Positions 42,963 through 51,415 of a stretch of DNA of 64,000 nucleotides are shown here, in pieces. Source of the DNA: Persicobacter psychrovividus (GTDB lineage: Bacteria > Bacteroidota > Bacteroidia > Cytophagales > Cyclobacteriaceae). The translations under genes and the position numbers were made by a program. The DNA lies in the NCBI RefSeq assembly GCF_036492425.1, contig NZ_AP025292.1:62001-126000 (forward strand), given 5' to 3'. The stretch's first letter is position 1; the number at the start of each line of letters is the position of its first letter. The notes below the pieces were generated by a model. That model was not told the DNA's origin, made no database searches, and was given only the letters and a program-made list of their open reading frames with translations.

Positions 42963-43166
42963 TTAGGAAAGGCGTGTTTGTTTGAGGTATTTCTGATCAA
43001 GAAGTCCTTCTTTGGAGAGATCGATGTGGTGCACCTGTTGAAATGATTCACGAATGATTTTCCCATTATTTTCTGAGATAAGGTCAATAGGGATCGCTGT
43101 AGCGACTTTAACCGTCAGTGTCTTTTTTTCTTGTGGGTGAAACAGGGCAACTTCAAAAAATGGCAT
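42963..43166 (-). CDS. hypothetical 67-aa protein
   Basis: Not recognised. MPFFEVALFHPQEKKTLTVK begins a soluble, mixed alpha/beta-like sequence ending KQTRLS. Amino-acid composition looks natural, and the frame is clean, but there is no similarity that I can name and no terminator after it. Weak candidate. Confidence 0.4.
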   Translation of the reverse strand: MPFFEVALFHPQEKKTLTVKVATAIPIDLISENNGKIIRESFQQVHHIDLSKEGLLDQKYLKQTRLS

Positions 43167-43272
43167 TTGTGTTTTATTGGTGATGATAGCACAATCTAAG
43201 GAGTAAATCCCTGAGAAGCAATTATAGCTATACAGTTATGTGTAATATTAATAATGATTTGATATGAAACGG

Positions 43273-43302
43273 ATAAAAAAAGCCTCACTTCAAGGTGAGG
43301 CT
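43273..43302 (-). terminator. intrinsic terminator of the 230-aa gene
   Basis: AGCCTCAC / GTGAGGCT with a 6-nt loop; on the minus strand T7 follows. Confidence 0.85.
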
Positions 43303-43332
43303 GCTTAATGGGTGATAAATATTTTTGTATTT

Positions 43333-44025
43333 TTAAATCAGATTGGGATCGTTGGACAAGAGCTTTTGTCGATAATAATCGGCGTTGTGCTCTGCGAAGG
43401 TGTAGCCGTTTTGTTCGTAAAAATCGATCAGGTTCAACCCGATGTCCTGTGGCAGAATCATCCAGGTGCTTCGTGCTGTGGATTGTGGAATACCGAGCTT
43501 ATCCACTCCGTGCCATCTCACCCCTACACACTGGTTTCCGTTAAAGTTAACCAAGGCGGCCACAAACCTTAGTTTATCTTCTGTTTCAGAGTTTCGTTCC
43601 CTGCCGTGATGGTCCATATAGGATTTGGCAGGTGCATATATGACCTTGATTTCTCCCTTGATATAAGTTTTTGGTGAGATGACTTGCTTTATAGTATCAA
43701 GAAAGCGGGCTTTGTCGGGAAACCGCTTACGATCTTCCTTAAGGTCGTAGGTTAGAATTTCCAGTTTTTGCTCAGCCGCAAACGGTGGCTCGTTGATTTC
43801 GATATCGAGCCACAGGGTGGTCAGCTCATCATGCGCTTTCAGCTCTTTTCGGGAAGAGAAATTTCCCATAAAAGATATTTCCAACACCCCGATAGTCCTC
43901 CCTTGCTGTGGTTGATAGTTCTCAACCACAGTAATTTCATCAATTTCTGAAGCAGGCAACTGATTAGGGAACCGCTGCTCTTCAATTAATGGGCTAAATT
44001 TTTCTATCAGTTCAGAATCAGTCAT
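43333..44025 (-). CDS. conserved-looking hypothetical protein, 230 aa
   Basis: Not recognised. Soluble, no signal peptide or membrane segment. Acidic N terminus (MTDSELIEKFSPLIEE), many beta-strand-like stretches (LWLDIEINEPPF, LEILTYDLKE), a central basic part (GEIKVIYAPAKSYMDHHGRE), and a C-terminal NLIDFYEQNGYTFAEHNADY. Lies 29 nt downstream of dnaE on the same strand, with its own terminator, so it may be co-transcribed with dnaE. Confidence 0.7.
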   Translation of the reverse strand: MTDSELIEKFSPLIEEQRFPNQLPASEIDEITVVENYQPQQGRTIGVLEISFMGNFSSRKELKAHDELTTLWLDIEINEPPFAAEQKLEILTYDLKEDRKRFPDKARFLDTIKQVISPKTYIKGEIKVIYAPAKSYMDHHGRERNSETEDKLRFVAALVNFNGNQCVGVRWHGVDKLGIPQSTARSTWMILPQDIGLNLIDFYEQNGYTFAEHNADYYRQKLLSNDPNLI

Positions 44026-44054
44026 GATTTTGATTAATGGGTTATGTTAAAGGC

Positions 44055-47000
44055 TTAGGTGAGCACAGAATACGTAATTTCATCGATTTCATCAAGCTTC
44101 TGAAAGAATTCATTTTCAGGCTTGACCTGGAAACTCCTTGAGATCATGTCGATAGAAATATTCTCTTCAGTATCTTTAATAACGAACTTCAGATTACAGT
44201 GCCCTTTATGTTTCAGGGCTGCAAACTTAATGCCTTCCATCACATTATTTGAAATGTCTTTGGTTTCAATTTGGATGGAGACTGTTTTTGCCAGCTTATC
44301 TCGGATATTCCCCAACAGTTCAATATTTCGGATTTTGAATTCCATGCGTCCTGGGTCCCACTGACGTGCCTGAACCGTTCCTTTCAGGTAAAGGAACCAA
44401 CCCATCTCAAGGTATTGCTTGAACTTCACATAGTCTTCACCGAAAAGGAAGAAAGTGAATGAGCCAGAATAATCTTCCATGGTCAAGGTACCAAAAGGCT
44501 GCCCTTTTTTGGTATAGCGGTGTGCAAAATCGGTTACACATCCTCCAATGGAGACCTCTCCACGTCCTGCCAATGCCTCCATCTGTGTATCCAACATGCT
44601 CAAATTGGCATTACAGAACATATCGAGCTCGAGCTTATAATCATCAAGCGGATGGCCAGAAATATAGATGCCGACCACTTCTTTTTCTTTGTTGAGCTTG
44701 GTGATCGATGACCATTCTTCCACTACGGGCGCCTGCGGTTCGGGCTCGGCAACACCGGAATCTCCACCAAACATGGATACCTGTGCCTGTTTGGCTTGCT
44801 CCTGCTGACGCTGACCATATCGCACCGCTTTCTCAAAGAACAACATGTCCTTTTCTGTTTCCGAATGGAAATAAGCCGCACGCGGAATGTTGAAAGAATC
44901 GAAGCCTCCGCCCAATACCAGACACTCCATCGCTTTCTTGTTCACGGCACGCAAATCTACCCGCTTGGTGAACTCAAAAATGGAATTGAACTTACCGTTT
45001 TCCTCACGCTCACGAACAATAGCGGCTACCGCAGCCTCTCCTACTCCTTTGATCGCACCCATACCGAAACGGATCGCGCCTTGGTCGTTCACGGTGAATT
45101 TCAAAGAAGATTCGTTCACATCGGGGCCAAGTACAGGGATTTTCATGCGCTGACACTCCTCCATGAAGAAGGTTACCTTCTTGATGTCGTTCATGTTGTG
45201 GGTCAGCACCGATGCCATGTATTCGGGCGGATAATTGGCCTTAAGATAACCCGTATGGAAGGCAACCACCGAATAACAGGTCGAGTGGGACTTGTTAAAG
45301 GCATAGGCGGCAAAGGCTTCCCAGTCTTTCCAGATTTTCTCCAGACGATCCTCAGGGTGTCCATTGGCTTTACCACCGTCAATGAATTTCGGCTTCAGCT
45401 TTTCCAGCAAAGCGAAGATCTTTTTACCCATCGCCTTACGCAGCATATCGGCCTCACCTTTCGTAAACCCTGCCAACAACTGCGACAACAACATTACCTG
45501 CTCCTGATAAACCGTAATACCATAAGTCTCGGCAAGGTATTTCTCCATTTCAGGCAAATCGTAAGCAATGTCTTCACGGCCGTGCTTACGGGCAATAAAG
45601 TTCGGGATATACTCCAAAGGTCCTGGACGATACAGGGCGTTCATCGCAATCAAATCGGCGAACTTATCGGGCTTCAGGGCGCGCAGGTGCTTCTGCATCC
45701 CAGGGGACTCAAACTGAAACGTACCGTTGGTTTCCCCTTTCTGATACAGCTGATAAGTCTTTTCATCATCCAAAGGAATTTCATCGGGATCGATGTCCAC
45801 ATTGTGGCGTTGCTTGACGATCTTGATCGCATCCTTGATAATGGAAAGGGTTCGCAAACCCAAGAAGTCCATCTTCAGCATACCGGCATCCTCTACCACG
45901 GAGTTGTCGAACTGCGTAACGAGTAGGTCGGCATCTTTGGCGGTGGATACAGGGATGAATTTGGTGATGTCGTCAGGGGTAATGATGATCCCACAGGCGT
46001 GAATACCGGTGTTACGCATCGAACCTTCCAACACACGGGCCTTGTTCAGCACATTGCCCGTCATATCGTGTTGTTTGGAGATCTCGAAGAGCTGTCTTGC
46101 CATTTCCATCTGATCGGAATTTAACTTGTCCTTCAGCTGCTCAGGCGACATGCCGAACATCTTCTTCAGCTTGATATCAGGGACCAGCTTCGCAATACGG
46201 TCGGCCTCGGGCAATGGCAAGTCCATCACACGGGCGGTATCACGAATGGATGATTTGGCCGCCATCGTACCGTAAGTAATGATGTGCGATACCTGATTGT
46301 GGCCATATTTCTCTACTACCCAATCGATGATTCTTCCACGACCTTCATCGTCAAAGTCAATATCAATATCGGGAAGGGATACACGGTCAGGGTTTAGGAA
46401 ACGCTCAAAAAGGAGATCATATTCAATCGGATCGACATTCGTAATTCCAATCGCATAGGCAACGGCAGAACCCGCCGCCGAACCACGACCCGGCCCTACG
46501 GATACACCCATATCACGAGCTGCGGAGGTGAAATCCTGCACAATCAGGAAGTAACCAGGATAGCCCGTCTTTTCGATAATCATCAACTCAAAGTCGAGGC
46601 GTTCGATGATGTCTTTATCGAGTTCTTTGCCCCATCGCTTATAAGCACCCTCGTAAGTCAAATGGCGTAAATAGGCATTTTCCCCACGCTTGCCGCCGTC
46701 TTTTTCATCTTCTTCATTAACGAATTGTTCAGGAATGTCGAAGGCAGGCAACAATACATCACGCTCGAGTTTATAAGCTTCTATTTTATCATAAATCTCA
46801 TTGGTGGTAACAATCGCCTCGGGAAGATCTTTGAAAAGCTCCTTCATTTCCTCCGGAGATTTCAGGTAGAATTGATCATTCGGGAATCCAAAGCGGTAAC
46901 CTCTACCTCTACCGATAGGGGTTTCTTTCTTTTCGCCATCGCGCACACACAACAAAATGTCGTGGGCATCAGATCCCTCCTGATTGATATAATAGACATT

Positions 47001-48374
47001 GTTGGAGGCGAAATACTTCACGCCGTATTTCTTTGCCCAACCGATTAACACCTCATTGACGTGGTCTTCTTCATCCAAACCATGACGCATCAATTCCACA
47101 TAAAAATCATCCCCAAAATGACCATGCCACCAGCGGAATGCTTCTTCGGCTTTCTCTTCGCCGACATTCAGAATCAGGTCAGGAATTTCGCCATTGAGGT
47201 TACCCGTCGTAGCGATCAGGTTTTCTTTATACTCAACAATCAGGTCTTTATCCACACGAGGATAACCCGCATACAAACCGTCCACATAGGCGATAGAGCT
47301 CAATTTGGACAGGTTATGGTAGCCCGCTTTGTTTTTGGCAATCAAGGTTTGCTGAAAACGGCGGTCGGGATTGTCCTTGGTAAACTGACGTCTTTTGTAT
47401 TCCTGTGCGACATAAAAATCACAACCCACGATTGGTTTCAGATCGGCCTTCAGTGCGGCGCGCACAAAGTGAAAAGCGCCCATCATGTTACCGTGGTCGG
47501 TCATCGCCACGGCAGGCATGCCCATCTCTTGTGTCTTGGCAACCAAAGACGGAACATCGCAGGTTGCCGAAAGAATAGAGAATTGGGTGTGTACGTGAAG
47601 ATGTACAAAAGGGACATCGGTCAGGTCAATGTCCTTGGTGGTCTCAACGCCCGAGCTGTCGCTATCTTCCTCCTCATCAAACTCAACATTATCGGGTTTG
47701 TAGGGTTCGATGTTCAGACCAATGGCTTCGATCATGCTCGGATTATTTTCCTTAAAAGCATGAACAACATCTTCGGTTGTTCCGAGTTTTTCGGCAGGAT
47801 AGAGGCCAATACGCACCATTTCGAGGAAACAGCGGGCGGTGGCTTCCACATCGGCAGAGGCATTGTGCGCCTCGGCAAAGCCTTCACCGAACAGCTTCAT
47901 GTGCAGTTCGGTCAGCGTCGGCCATTTGAATTTACCGCCACGTCCACCAGGAATCTGACAGTATTCCGTACCCTCATCCTTGGTGTCGAGTTGTGGTTTG
48001 TCAAGGATTTGCGCCGTGTCCATGCCTTTGCGATCCAGCTCCGCCCCAACAATGTTGATATCAAATTCAATGTTTTGTCCGACCGAGAACTGCGACTTGG
48101 AAAGGGCGACTTCAAACTCTTTCAGTACATACTCCAAAGGCATCCCCTGCTTCTCGGCACGCTGTGTGGTGATACCGTGAATTTTGGTGGCATTGAAAGG
48201 AATCGAATATCCTTCGGGCTTGACAATAAAGTTTTTGACCTCTACCAAATTCCCTTTTTCATCGTGTAACTGCCAAGCCAACTGTACCATTCTTGGCCAG
48301 TTTTCGTGATCAGTAACCGGTGCATTGTAATTTTTTGGAAGTCCGGTGGTCTCGGTATCGTATATTAAAAACAT
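44055..48374 (-). CDS. dnaE: DNA polymerase III alpha subunit with N-terminal proofreading exonuclease
   Basis: Replicative polymerase, 1,439 residues. Residues 1-200 form a DnaQ-type DEDDh exonuclease: YDTETTG (DxE), IEFDINIV (Asp), and HNASADVEAT (His and Asp). Then a PHP domain from about 255 (VHLHVHTQFSIL, TDHGNM) and the polymerase core with PDIDIDFDD near 670, followed by HhH and OB-fold (YTKKGQPFGTLTMEDYSGSF) regions. The fusion supplies the editing that DnaQ gives in trans in E. coli; it is typical of many Bacteroidota. ATG 48374 is chosen over 48413 because the exonuclease motif begins right there and a rare AGGAG lies 7 nt upstream. Confidence 0.96.
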   Translation of the reverse strand: MFLIYDTETTGLPKNYNAPVTDHENWPRMVQLAWQLHDEKGNLVEVKNFIVKPEGYSIPFNATKIHGITTQRAEKQGMPLEYVLKEFEVALSKSQFSVGQNIEFDINIVGAELDRKGMDTAQILDKPQLDTKDEGTEYCQIPGGRGGKFKWPTLTELHMKLFGEGFAEAHNASADVEATARCFLEMVRIGLYPAEKLGTTEDVVHAFKENNPSMIEAIGLNIEPYKPDNVEFDEEEDSDSSGVETTKDIDLTDVPFVHLHVHTQFSILSATCDVPSLVAKTQEMGMPAVAMTDHGNMMGAFHFVRAALKADLKPIVGCDFYVAQEYKRRQFTKDNPDRRFQQTLIAKNKAGYHNLSKLSSIAYVDGLYAGYPRVDKDLIVEYKENLIATTGNLNGEIPDLILNVGEEKAEEAFRWWHGHFGDDFYVELMRHGLDEEDHVNEVLIGWAKKYGVKYFASNNVYYINQEGSDAHDILLCVRDGEKKETPIGRGRGYRFGFPNDQFYLKSPEEMKELFKDLPEAIVTTNEIYDKIEAYKLERDVLLPAFDIPEQFVNEEDEKDGGKRGENAYLRHLTYEGAYKRWGKELDKDIIERLDFELMIIEKTGYPGYFLIVQDFTSAARDMGVSVGPGRGSAAGSAVAYAIGITNVDPIEYDLLFERFLNPDRVSLPDIDIDFDDEGRGRIIDWVVEKYGHNQVSHIITYGTMAAKSSIRDTARVMDLPLPEADRIAKLVPDIKLKKMFGMSPEQLKDKLNSDQMEMARQLFEISKQHDMTGNVLNKARVLEGSMRNTGIHACGIIITPDDITKFIPVSTAKDADLLVTQFDNSVVEDAGMLKMDFLGLRTLSIIKDAIKIVKQRHNVDIDPDEIPLDDEKTYQLYQKGETNGTFQFESPGMQKHLRALKPDKFADLIAMNALYRPGPLEYIPNFIARKHGREDIAYDLPEMEKYLAETYGITVYQEQVMLLSQLLAGFTKGEADMLRKAMGKKIFALLEKLKPKFIDGGKANGHPEDRLEKIWKDWEAFAAYAFNKSHSTCYSVVAFHTGYLKANYPPEYMASVLTHNMNDIKKVTFFMEECQRMKIPVLGPDVNESSLKFTVNDQGAIRFGMGAIKGVGEAAVAAIVREREENGKFNSIFEFTKRVDLRAVNKKAMECLVLGGGFDSFNIPRAAYFHSETEKDMLFFEKAVRYGQRQQEQAKQAQVSMFGGDSGVAEPEPQAPVVEEWSSITKLNKEKEVVGIYISGHPLDDYKLELDMFCNANLSMLDTQMEALAGRGEVSIGGCVTDFAHRYTKKGQPFGTLTMEDYSGSFTFFLFGEDYVKFKQYLEMGWFLYLKGTVQARQWDPGRMEFKIRNIELLGNIRDKLAKTVSIQIETKDISNNVMEGIKFAALKHKGHCNLKFVIKDTEENISIDMISRSFQVKPENEFFQKLDEIDEITYSVLT

Positions 48375-48518
48375 AAATTCTCCTCGAAATGAAAATTGGC
48401 GAAACTGCGCCAATACAAAGATAAGAAAGATGCTTAAACAAAGGAGAATCGAGGTTTAAATATTGGTGAGGGTAAGATTGTGGCTGTTGCACAACTCAGA
48501 TTTATCAATTTAACGCAA

Positions 48519-48626
48519 GAGATTATTTTGTTAGCTGTATGGATGCACCCATGTGTGTATCCAAACTATTCCATACTCTTAATGATTCGGGCAGACACAT
48601 AGGTCGGCCCGTATAGCGACCAAATA
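48519..48626. repeat. interspersed repeat, GGATGCACC / GGGCAGACACATAGGTC type (copy 2)
   Basis: Matches 26229-26336 in block order: GAGATTATTTT, CTGTATGGATGCACC, GGGCAGACACATAGGTC, GCGACCAAAT. Inner spacer differs in sequence and length only slightly. Confidence 0.8.
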
Positions 48627-48778
48627 AAACTTCGTGGTGCAATATCAGATGTAACATTAATGTTACGATTTATCAAGAAAAATAAACGTTCCACAATGTT
48701 TCACGGCGCTTCTATATTTTTCAATTGGTTATTAATCAATGATTTTGTCGTGTTTCACGATTGTTCCACGAAAAATGT

Positions 48779-48863
48779 GAGACGTTAAGAATAACGTCTC
48801 TACAAAAACACCGACCCATGCAAACACTGACGCATGAAGACACCAGCGCATGCGCTGATGCTA
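48779..48863. repeat. clustered palindromes (GAGACGTTA..TAACGTCTC and AGCGCATGCGCT)
   Basis: GAGACGTTA / TAACGTCTC with a short loop, followed by several CATGC-centred half sites and a perfect AGCGCATGCGCT. These resemble the GCATGC-centred repeats elsewhere in the window. Confidence 0.6.
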
Positions 48864-48867
48864 CCCG

Positions 48868-49410
48868 TTATTGCTCCATCACCTCCTTCAAATTACCCAA
48901 TCCTTCCTGAAAATCCTTGCCGATCATTTGCTCCAAATCCATGAACAATAACAACGAATTGGTCGGGTATGGCATATGTCCTTTCATCCCCCACTTGACC
49001 AATGTTCCACCGTCCTGTGCTTCGGTGGTGAAATAAACAGGGCTTTTGGATTCGAAAGGTTCGGTGAAGCTGATTTCAATATCCACCCGTTCGTTCGGGA
49101 TGATGTTGGTGATTTCCTGTGTGCCCGCACCGACATCAGGATTTTCACTTTTCCACGAGGCGGTGAAGCCGACGGTGCCGTCTGTGCCTGTATAAGTGTG
49201 TTGGGCGTTGGGATCTTTATCCACCCAAGTGCCCCACTCCTCTTGCAGGTGCTTGATGTGAACCACATAATCAAAAACCTCCGCAACAGGTCGATTGATT
49301 TTGATCTGCTTCTCTACGGCATAATCCTTTTCAATGAACAGGCCTGTAACCAAAGGAAAGGCGATGATGACAAGGACGATGATCAGAATGCTTTTGAAGA
49401 ATGTTTTCAT
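48868..49410 (-). CDS. SRPBCC-family protein, membrane-anchored
   Basis: 180 residues. One N-terminal membrane helix (~5-25, SILIIVLVIIAFPLVTGLF), then a START-like lipid/small-molecule-binding fold: INRPVAEVFDYVVHIKHLQEEW, a TGTDGTVGFTASWK stretch, and VKWGMKGHMPYPTN near the end. Faces outward behind its anchor. Its start is 125 nt from the divergent TetR gene, whose operator lies in between, so it may also be controlled by TetR. Confidence 0.85.
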   Translation of the reverse strand: MKTFFKSILIIVLVIIAFPLVTGLFIEKDYAVEKQIKINRPVAEVFDYVVHIKHLQEEWGTWVDKDPNAQHTYTGTDGTVGFTASWKSENPDVGAGTQEITNIIPNERVDIEISFTEPFESKSPVYFTTEAQDGGTLVKWGMKGHMPYPTNSLLLFMDLEQMIGKDFQEGLGNLKEVMEQ

Positions 49411-49503
49411 GGTAGTGGTGAATTGGTCTTTTGAGGTTAAGTGGAAATGCCACGGTGTTTTTACAATTTAGTTTTTTTCATAAAAAAATGCTGAAAAAGT
49501 TTT

Positions 49504-49524
49504 AACCGAATAAATATTCGCTTA
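49504..49524. promoter_or_regulatory. predicted TetR operator, site 1
   Basis: Palindrome CGAATAAATATTCG (6-bp arms) within a 21-bp block identical to the one before the SDR gene (50313-50333). It is 11 bases upstream of the regulator start and in the gap with the divergent SRPBCC gene, as expected for autoregulation. Confidence 0.8.
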
Positions 49525-49534
49525 CATTTGAATC

Positions 49535-50104
49535 ATGAAACCAAAAGACGAGCAAAAGCGACAGGCAATTTTCAGGGCGACTTTGGCCTTGGCGGGAGAA
49601 ATGGGCATAGCGGGCATCAAGATGTCGGCGATTGCGAAACGTGCCAATATTGGCAGCGGGACGCTTTATGTTTATTTTCAGAGCAAGGAAGAGCTGTTGA
49701 ATACGCTGTATGCGGAACTGAAAGCGCAAAGCTCGATGTCTATTTTGGAGGATATTTCAGGCTTGCCAGTGAAGATGAAGCTGTTTGAGTTGTGGAAAAG
49801 CTCTTTGCGTTATCGCCTTGAGCATCAGGATGAGGTGGTGTTTATGGAGCAGTTTGCGTTCTCTCCTTTTGCTTCCGAGGCATCAAAAAAAATCTCTCAG
49901 CAATTCAGTGATTTCTTGTTTGGCGTTTTGGATGAGGGTAAAACTCAAATGATTATTAAAAACACTTCCAATGACATTTTGGTTGCCTTATTGTCTGGAT
50001 TCGTAAGAGATCTGGCGTTGACTTGCGACCGGACAGGCATCGTGGTAAATGATCAATTGTTGCAGGCTTCTTTTGGGATCTGTTGGGATGCGCTGAAGTC
50101 TTAA
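49535..50104 (+). CDS. TetR/AcrR-family regulator
   Basis: 189 residues. N-terminal HTH: KRQAIFRATLALAGEMGIAG, then IAKRANIGSGTLYVYFQSKEEL, the classic TetR recognition region. The C-terminal ligand/dimer domain is helical and not assignable. It faces away from the SRPBCC gene and is followed by an SDR gene; both promoters carry the same palindrome, so it probably represses itself and those neighbours until an inducer binds. Confidence 0.92.
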   Translation: MKPKDEQKRQAIFRATLALAGEMGIAGIKMSAIAKRANIGSGTLYVYFQSKEELLNTLYAELKAQSSMSILEDISGLPVKMKLFELWKSSLRYRLEHQDEVVFMEQFAFSPFASEASKKISQQFSDFLFGVLDEGKTQMIIKNTSNDILVALLSGFVRDLALTCDRTGIVVNDQLLQASFGICWDALKS

Positions 50105-50138
50105 CGATGTTTGTCTTTATTTTACCCGTTCTACTGAT

Positions 50139-50180
50139 GTAGGGACGTTGCATGCAAAGTCCGTACCGATAGGTACAAAA
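50139..50180. repeat. interspersed palindrome, GACGTTGCATGCAACGTC family (copy 4)
   Basis: GTAGGGACGTTGCATGCAAA core with one arm change, then GTCCGTACCGATAGGTACAA; long shared right flank with copies 2 and 3. Confidence 0.85.
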
Positions 50181-50312
50181 AAATAAAGGCATCATATCTT
50201 GTTAAGGTAAAAGGAGGGCTTGGCAGCACAAATCAATAATCCTTTGAATTCCATAAATCTGTGGACAATAAATTAAACGGGGAACATCCATTCCCCAAAA
50301 ATTTTAATCAAA

Positions 50313-50333
50313 AACCGAATAAATATTCGCTTA
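50313..50333. promoter_or_regulatory. predicted TetR operator, site 2
   Basis: Same CGAATAAATATTCG palindrome with identical flanks, 26 bases upstream of the SDR start codon, within its likely promoter. Confidence 0.8.
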
Positions 50334-50359
50334 AAATAAACCTAATAATCATATCAACA

Positions 50360-51226
50360 ATGAAAAAAGTAATCTTAATCACCGGAACATCAACAGGCGT
50401 AGGTCTTTCATCAGCATTGGCATTCGGGCGTAAGGGCTATAAAGTATATGCAAGTATGCGGAATTTGGCGAAGCGCACCGTTTTGGAAGAGGCGGCGAAA
50501 GCTGAAAATTTGCCAGTAGAAATCATCGAGTTGGATGTAACGTCTATGACGTCCATTCAGTCGGCAGTGGATTTGGTGATGGAAAAAGAAGGCCGTTTGG
50601 ATATTTTGCTGAACAATGCAGGAGCAGGCTTCGCCAAAACCACTGAGCATGCGACTGAGGAAGAAATTCAATGGCAGATGGATGTGAATTATTTCGGTGT
50701 GGTGCACACGACCAAAGCCGTTTTGCCGATCATGCGAAAGCAGAAATGCGGGCACGTTATCAACGTAACTTCCGTAGGAGGCTTGGTGGGTCAGCCGTTC
50801 AATGAATTGTATTGTGGCGCAAAATTCGCCGTGGAGGGCTATACGGAAGCCTTGGCGTCCTATGTGACCAAAGCATTCAATATTCATTTCACCAATGTGG
50901 AGCCAGGTGGTATCGCAACGGAGTTTGTTAATAATGCCATGACAAAGATGGCCGAGGGTGGAATGATTGAAGAAGGTGATCCTTATGCGCCAGTGTTCAA
51001 TGCTTACTTGTCGGGCATGCAGTCGCGTTCGGGCGAAGAATTGGCGTCCCTTTACCAAACCCCTGAACAAGTAGCCGAGGTAATTTTGGAAGTCGCACAA
51101 CAGGAAGAGCCGGTGATCAGAGTTCGTACTTCGGATTGGGCAGAAGATTTGTGCCAGTTGAAAACCGAGGCTGACCCAACGGGCTTGAAGTTGCGGGATA
51201 AGGTGGTGAAGCAGTTTTTGGGGTGA
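50360..51226 (+). CDS. short-chain dehydrogenase/reductase (SDR)
   Basis: 288 residues from ATG 50360 (the frame is open to 50261 but that includes the operator). Classical SDR motifs: TGTSTGVG cofactor loop, NNAG, catalytic Ser in NVTSVGG, and YCGAK (Tyr-x-x-x-Lys). The Rossmann start MKKVILITG suits NAD(P)H. Substrate unknown. Likely controlled by the adjacent TetR regulator. Confidence 0.93.
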   Translation: MKKVILITGTSTGVGLSSALAFGRKGYKVYASMRNLAKRTVLEEAAKAENLPVEIIELDVTSMTSIQSAVDLVMEKEGRLDILLNNAGAGFAKTTEHATEEEIQWQMDVNYFGVVHTTKAVLPIMRKQKCGHVINVTSVGGLVGQPFNELYCGAKFAVEGYTEALASYVTKAFNIHFTNVEPGGIATEFVNNAMTKMAEGGMIEEGDPYAPVFNAYLSGMQSRSGEELASLYQTPEQVAEVILEVAQQEEPVIRVRTSDWAEDLCQLKTEADPTGLKLRDKVVKQFLG

Positions 51227-51334
51227 TTTAATTCTTTGGAAAAGTAATTATTTACATTTTTTTGCAGGATATTTATCTATTGAAAAATAGCTCCCACCTT
51301 ATTATTTTCAGCTGAATTGTTCAGGGAAATCGAA

Positions 51335-51380
51335 AAAGCCTTGGTTCAAATCTAAAGTTGAGCCAAGGCTTTAATTTTTA
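51335..51380. terminator. terminator hairpin between convergent SDR and protease genes
   Basis: AAAGCCTTGGTTCAA / TTGAGCCAAGGCTTT with an 8-nt loop and A/T-rich tracts on both sides; can serve both strands. Confidence 0.85.
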
Positions 51381-51415
51381 CAACGAGTTTGTGTTCTCTT
51401 GCCGGTTAATATCTA

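Larger units (their letters stand above)
48414..48867. other. repeat-rich intergenic region
   Basis: About 450 bases without a gene between dnaE and the SRPBCC gene; holds the repeats at 48519-48626 and 48779-48863. Confidence 0.6.

Noticed and set aside
43308-43572. Plus-strand ORFs of 78-86 codons near the 230-aa gene end
   Set aside because: They are antisense to a longer protein with natural composition and to its terminator.
47061-48269. 402-codon plus-strand ORF opposite dnaE
   Set aside because: Antisense shadow of a strongly coding frame with clear DnaE motifs.
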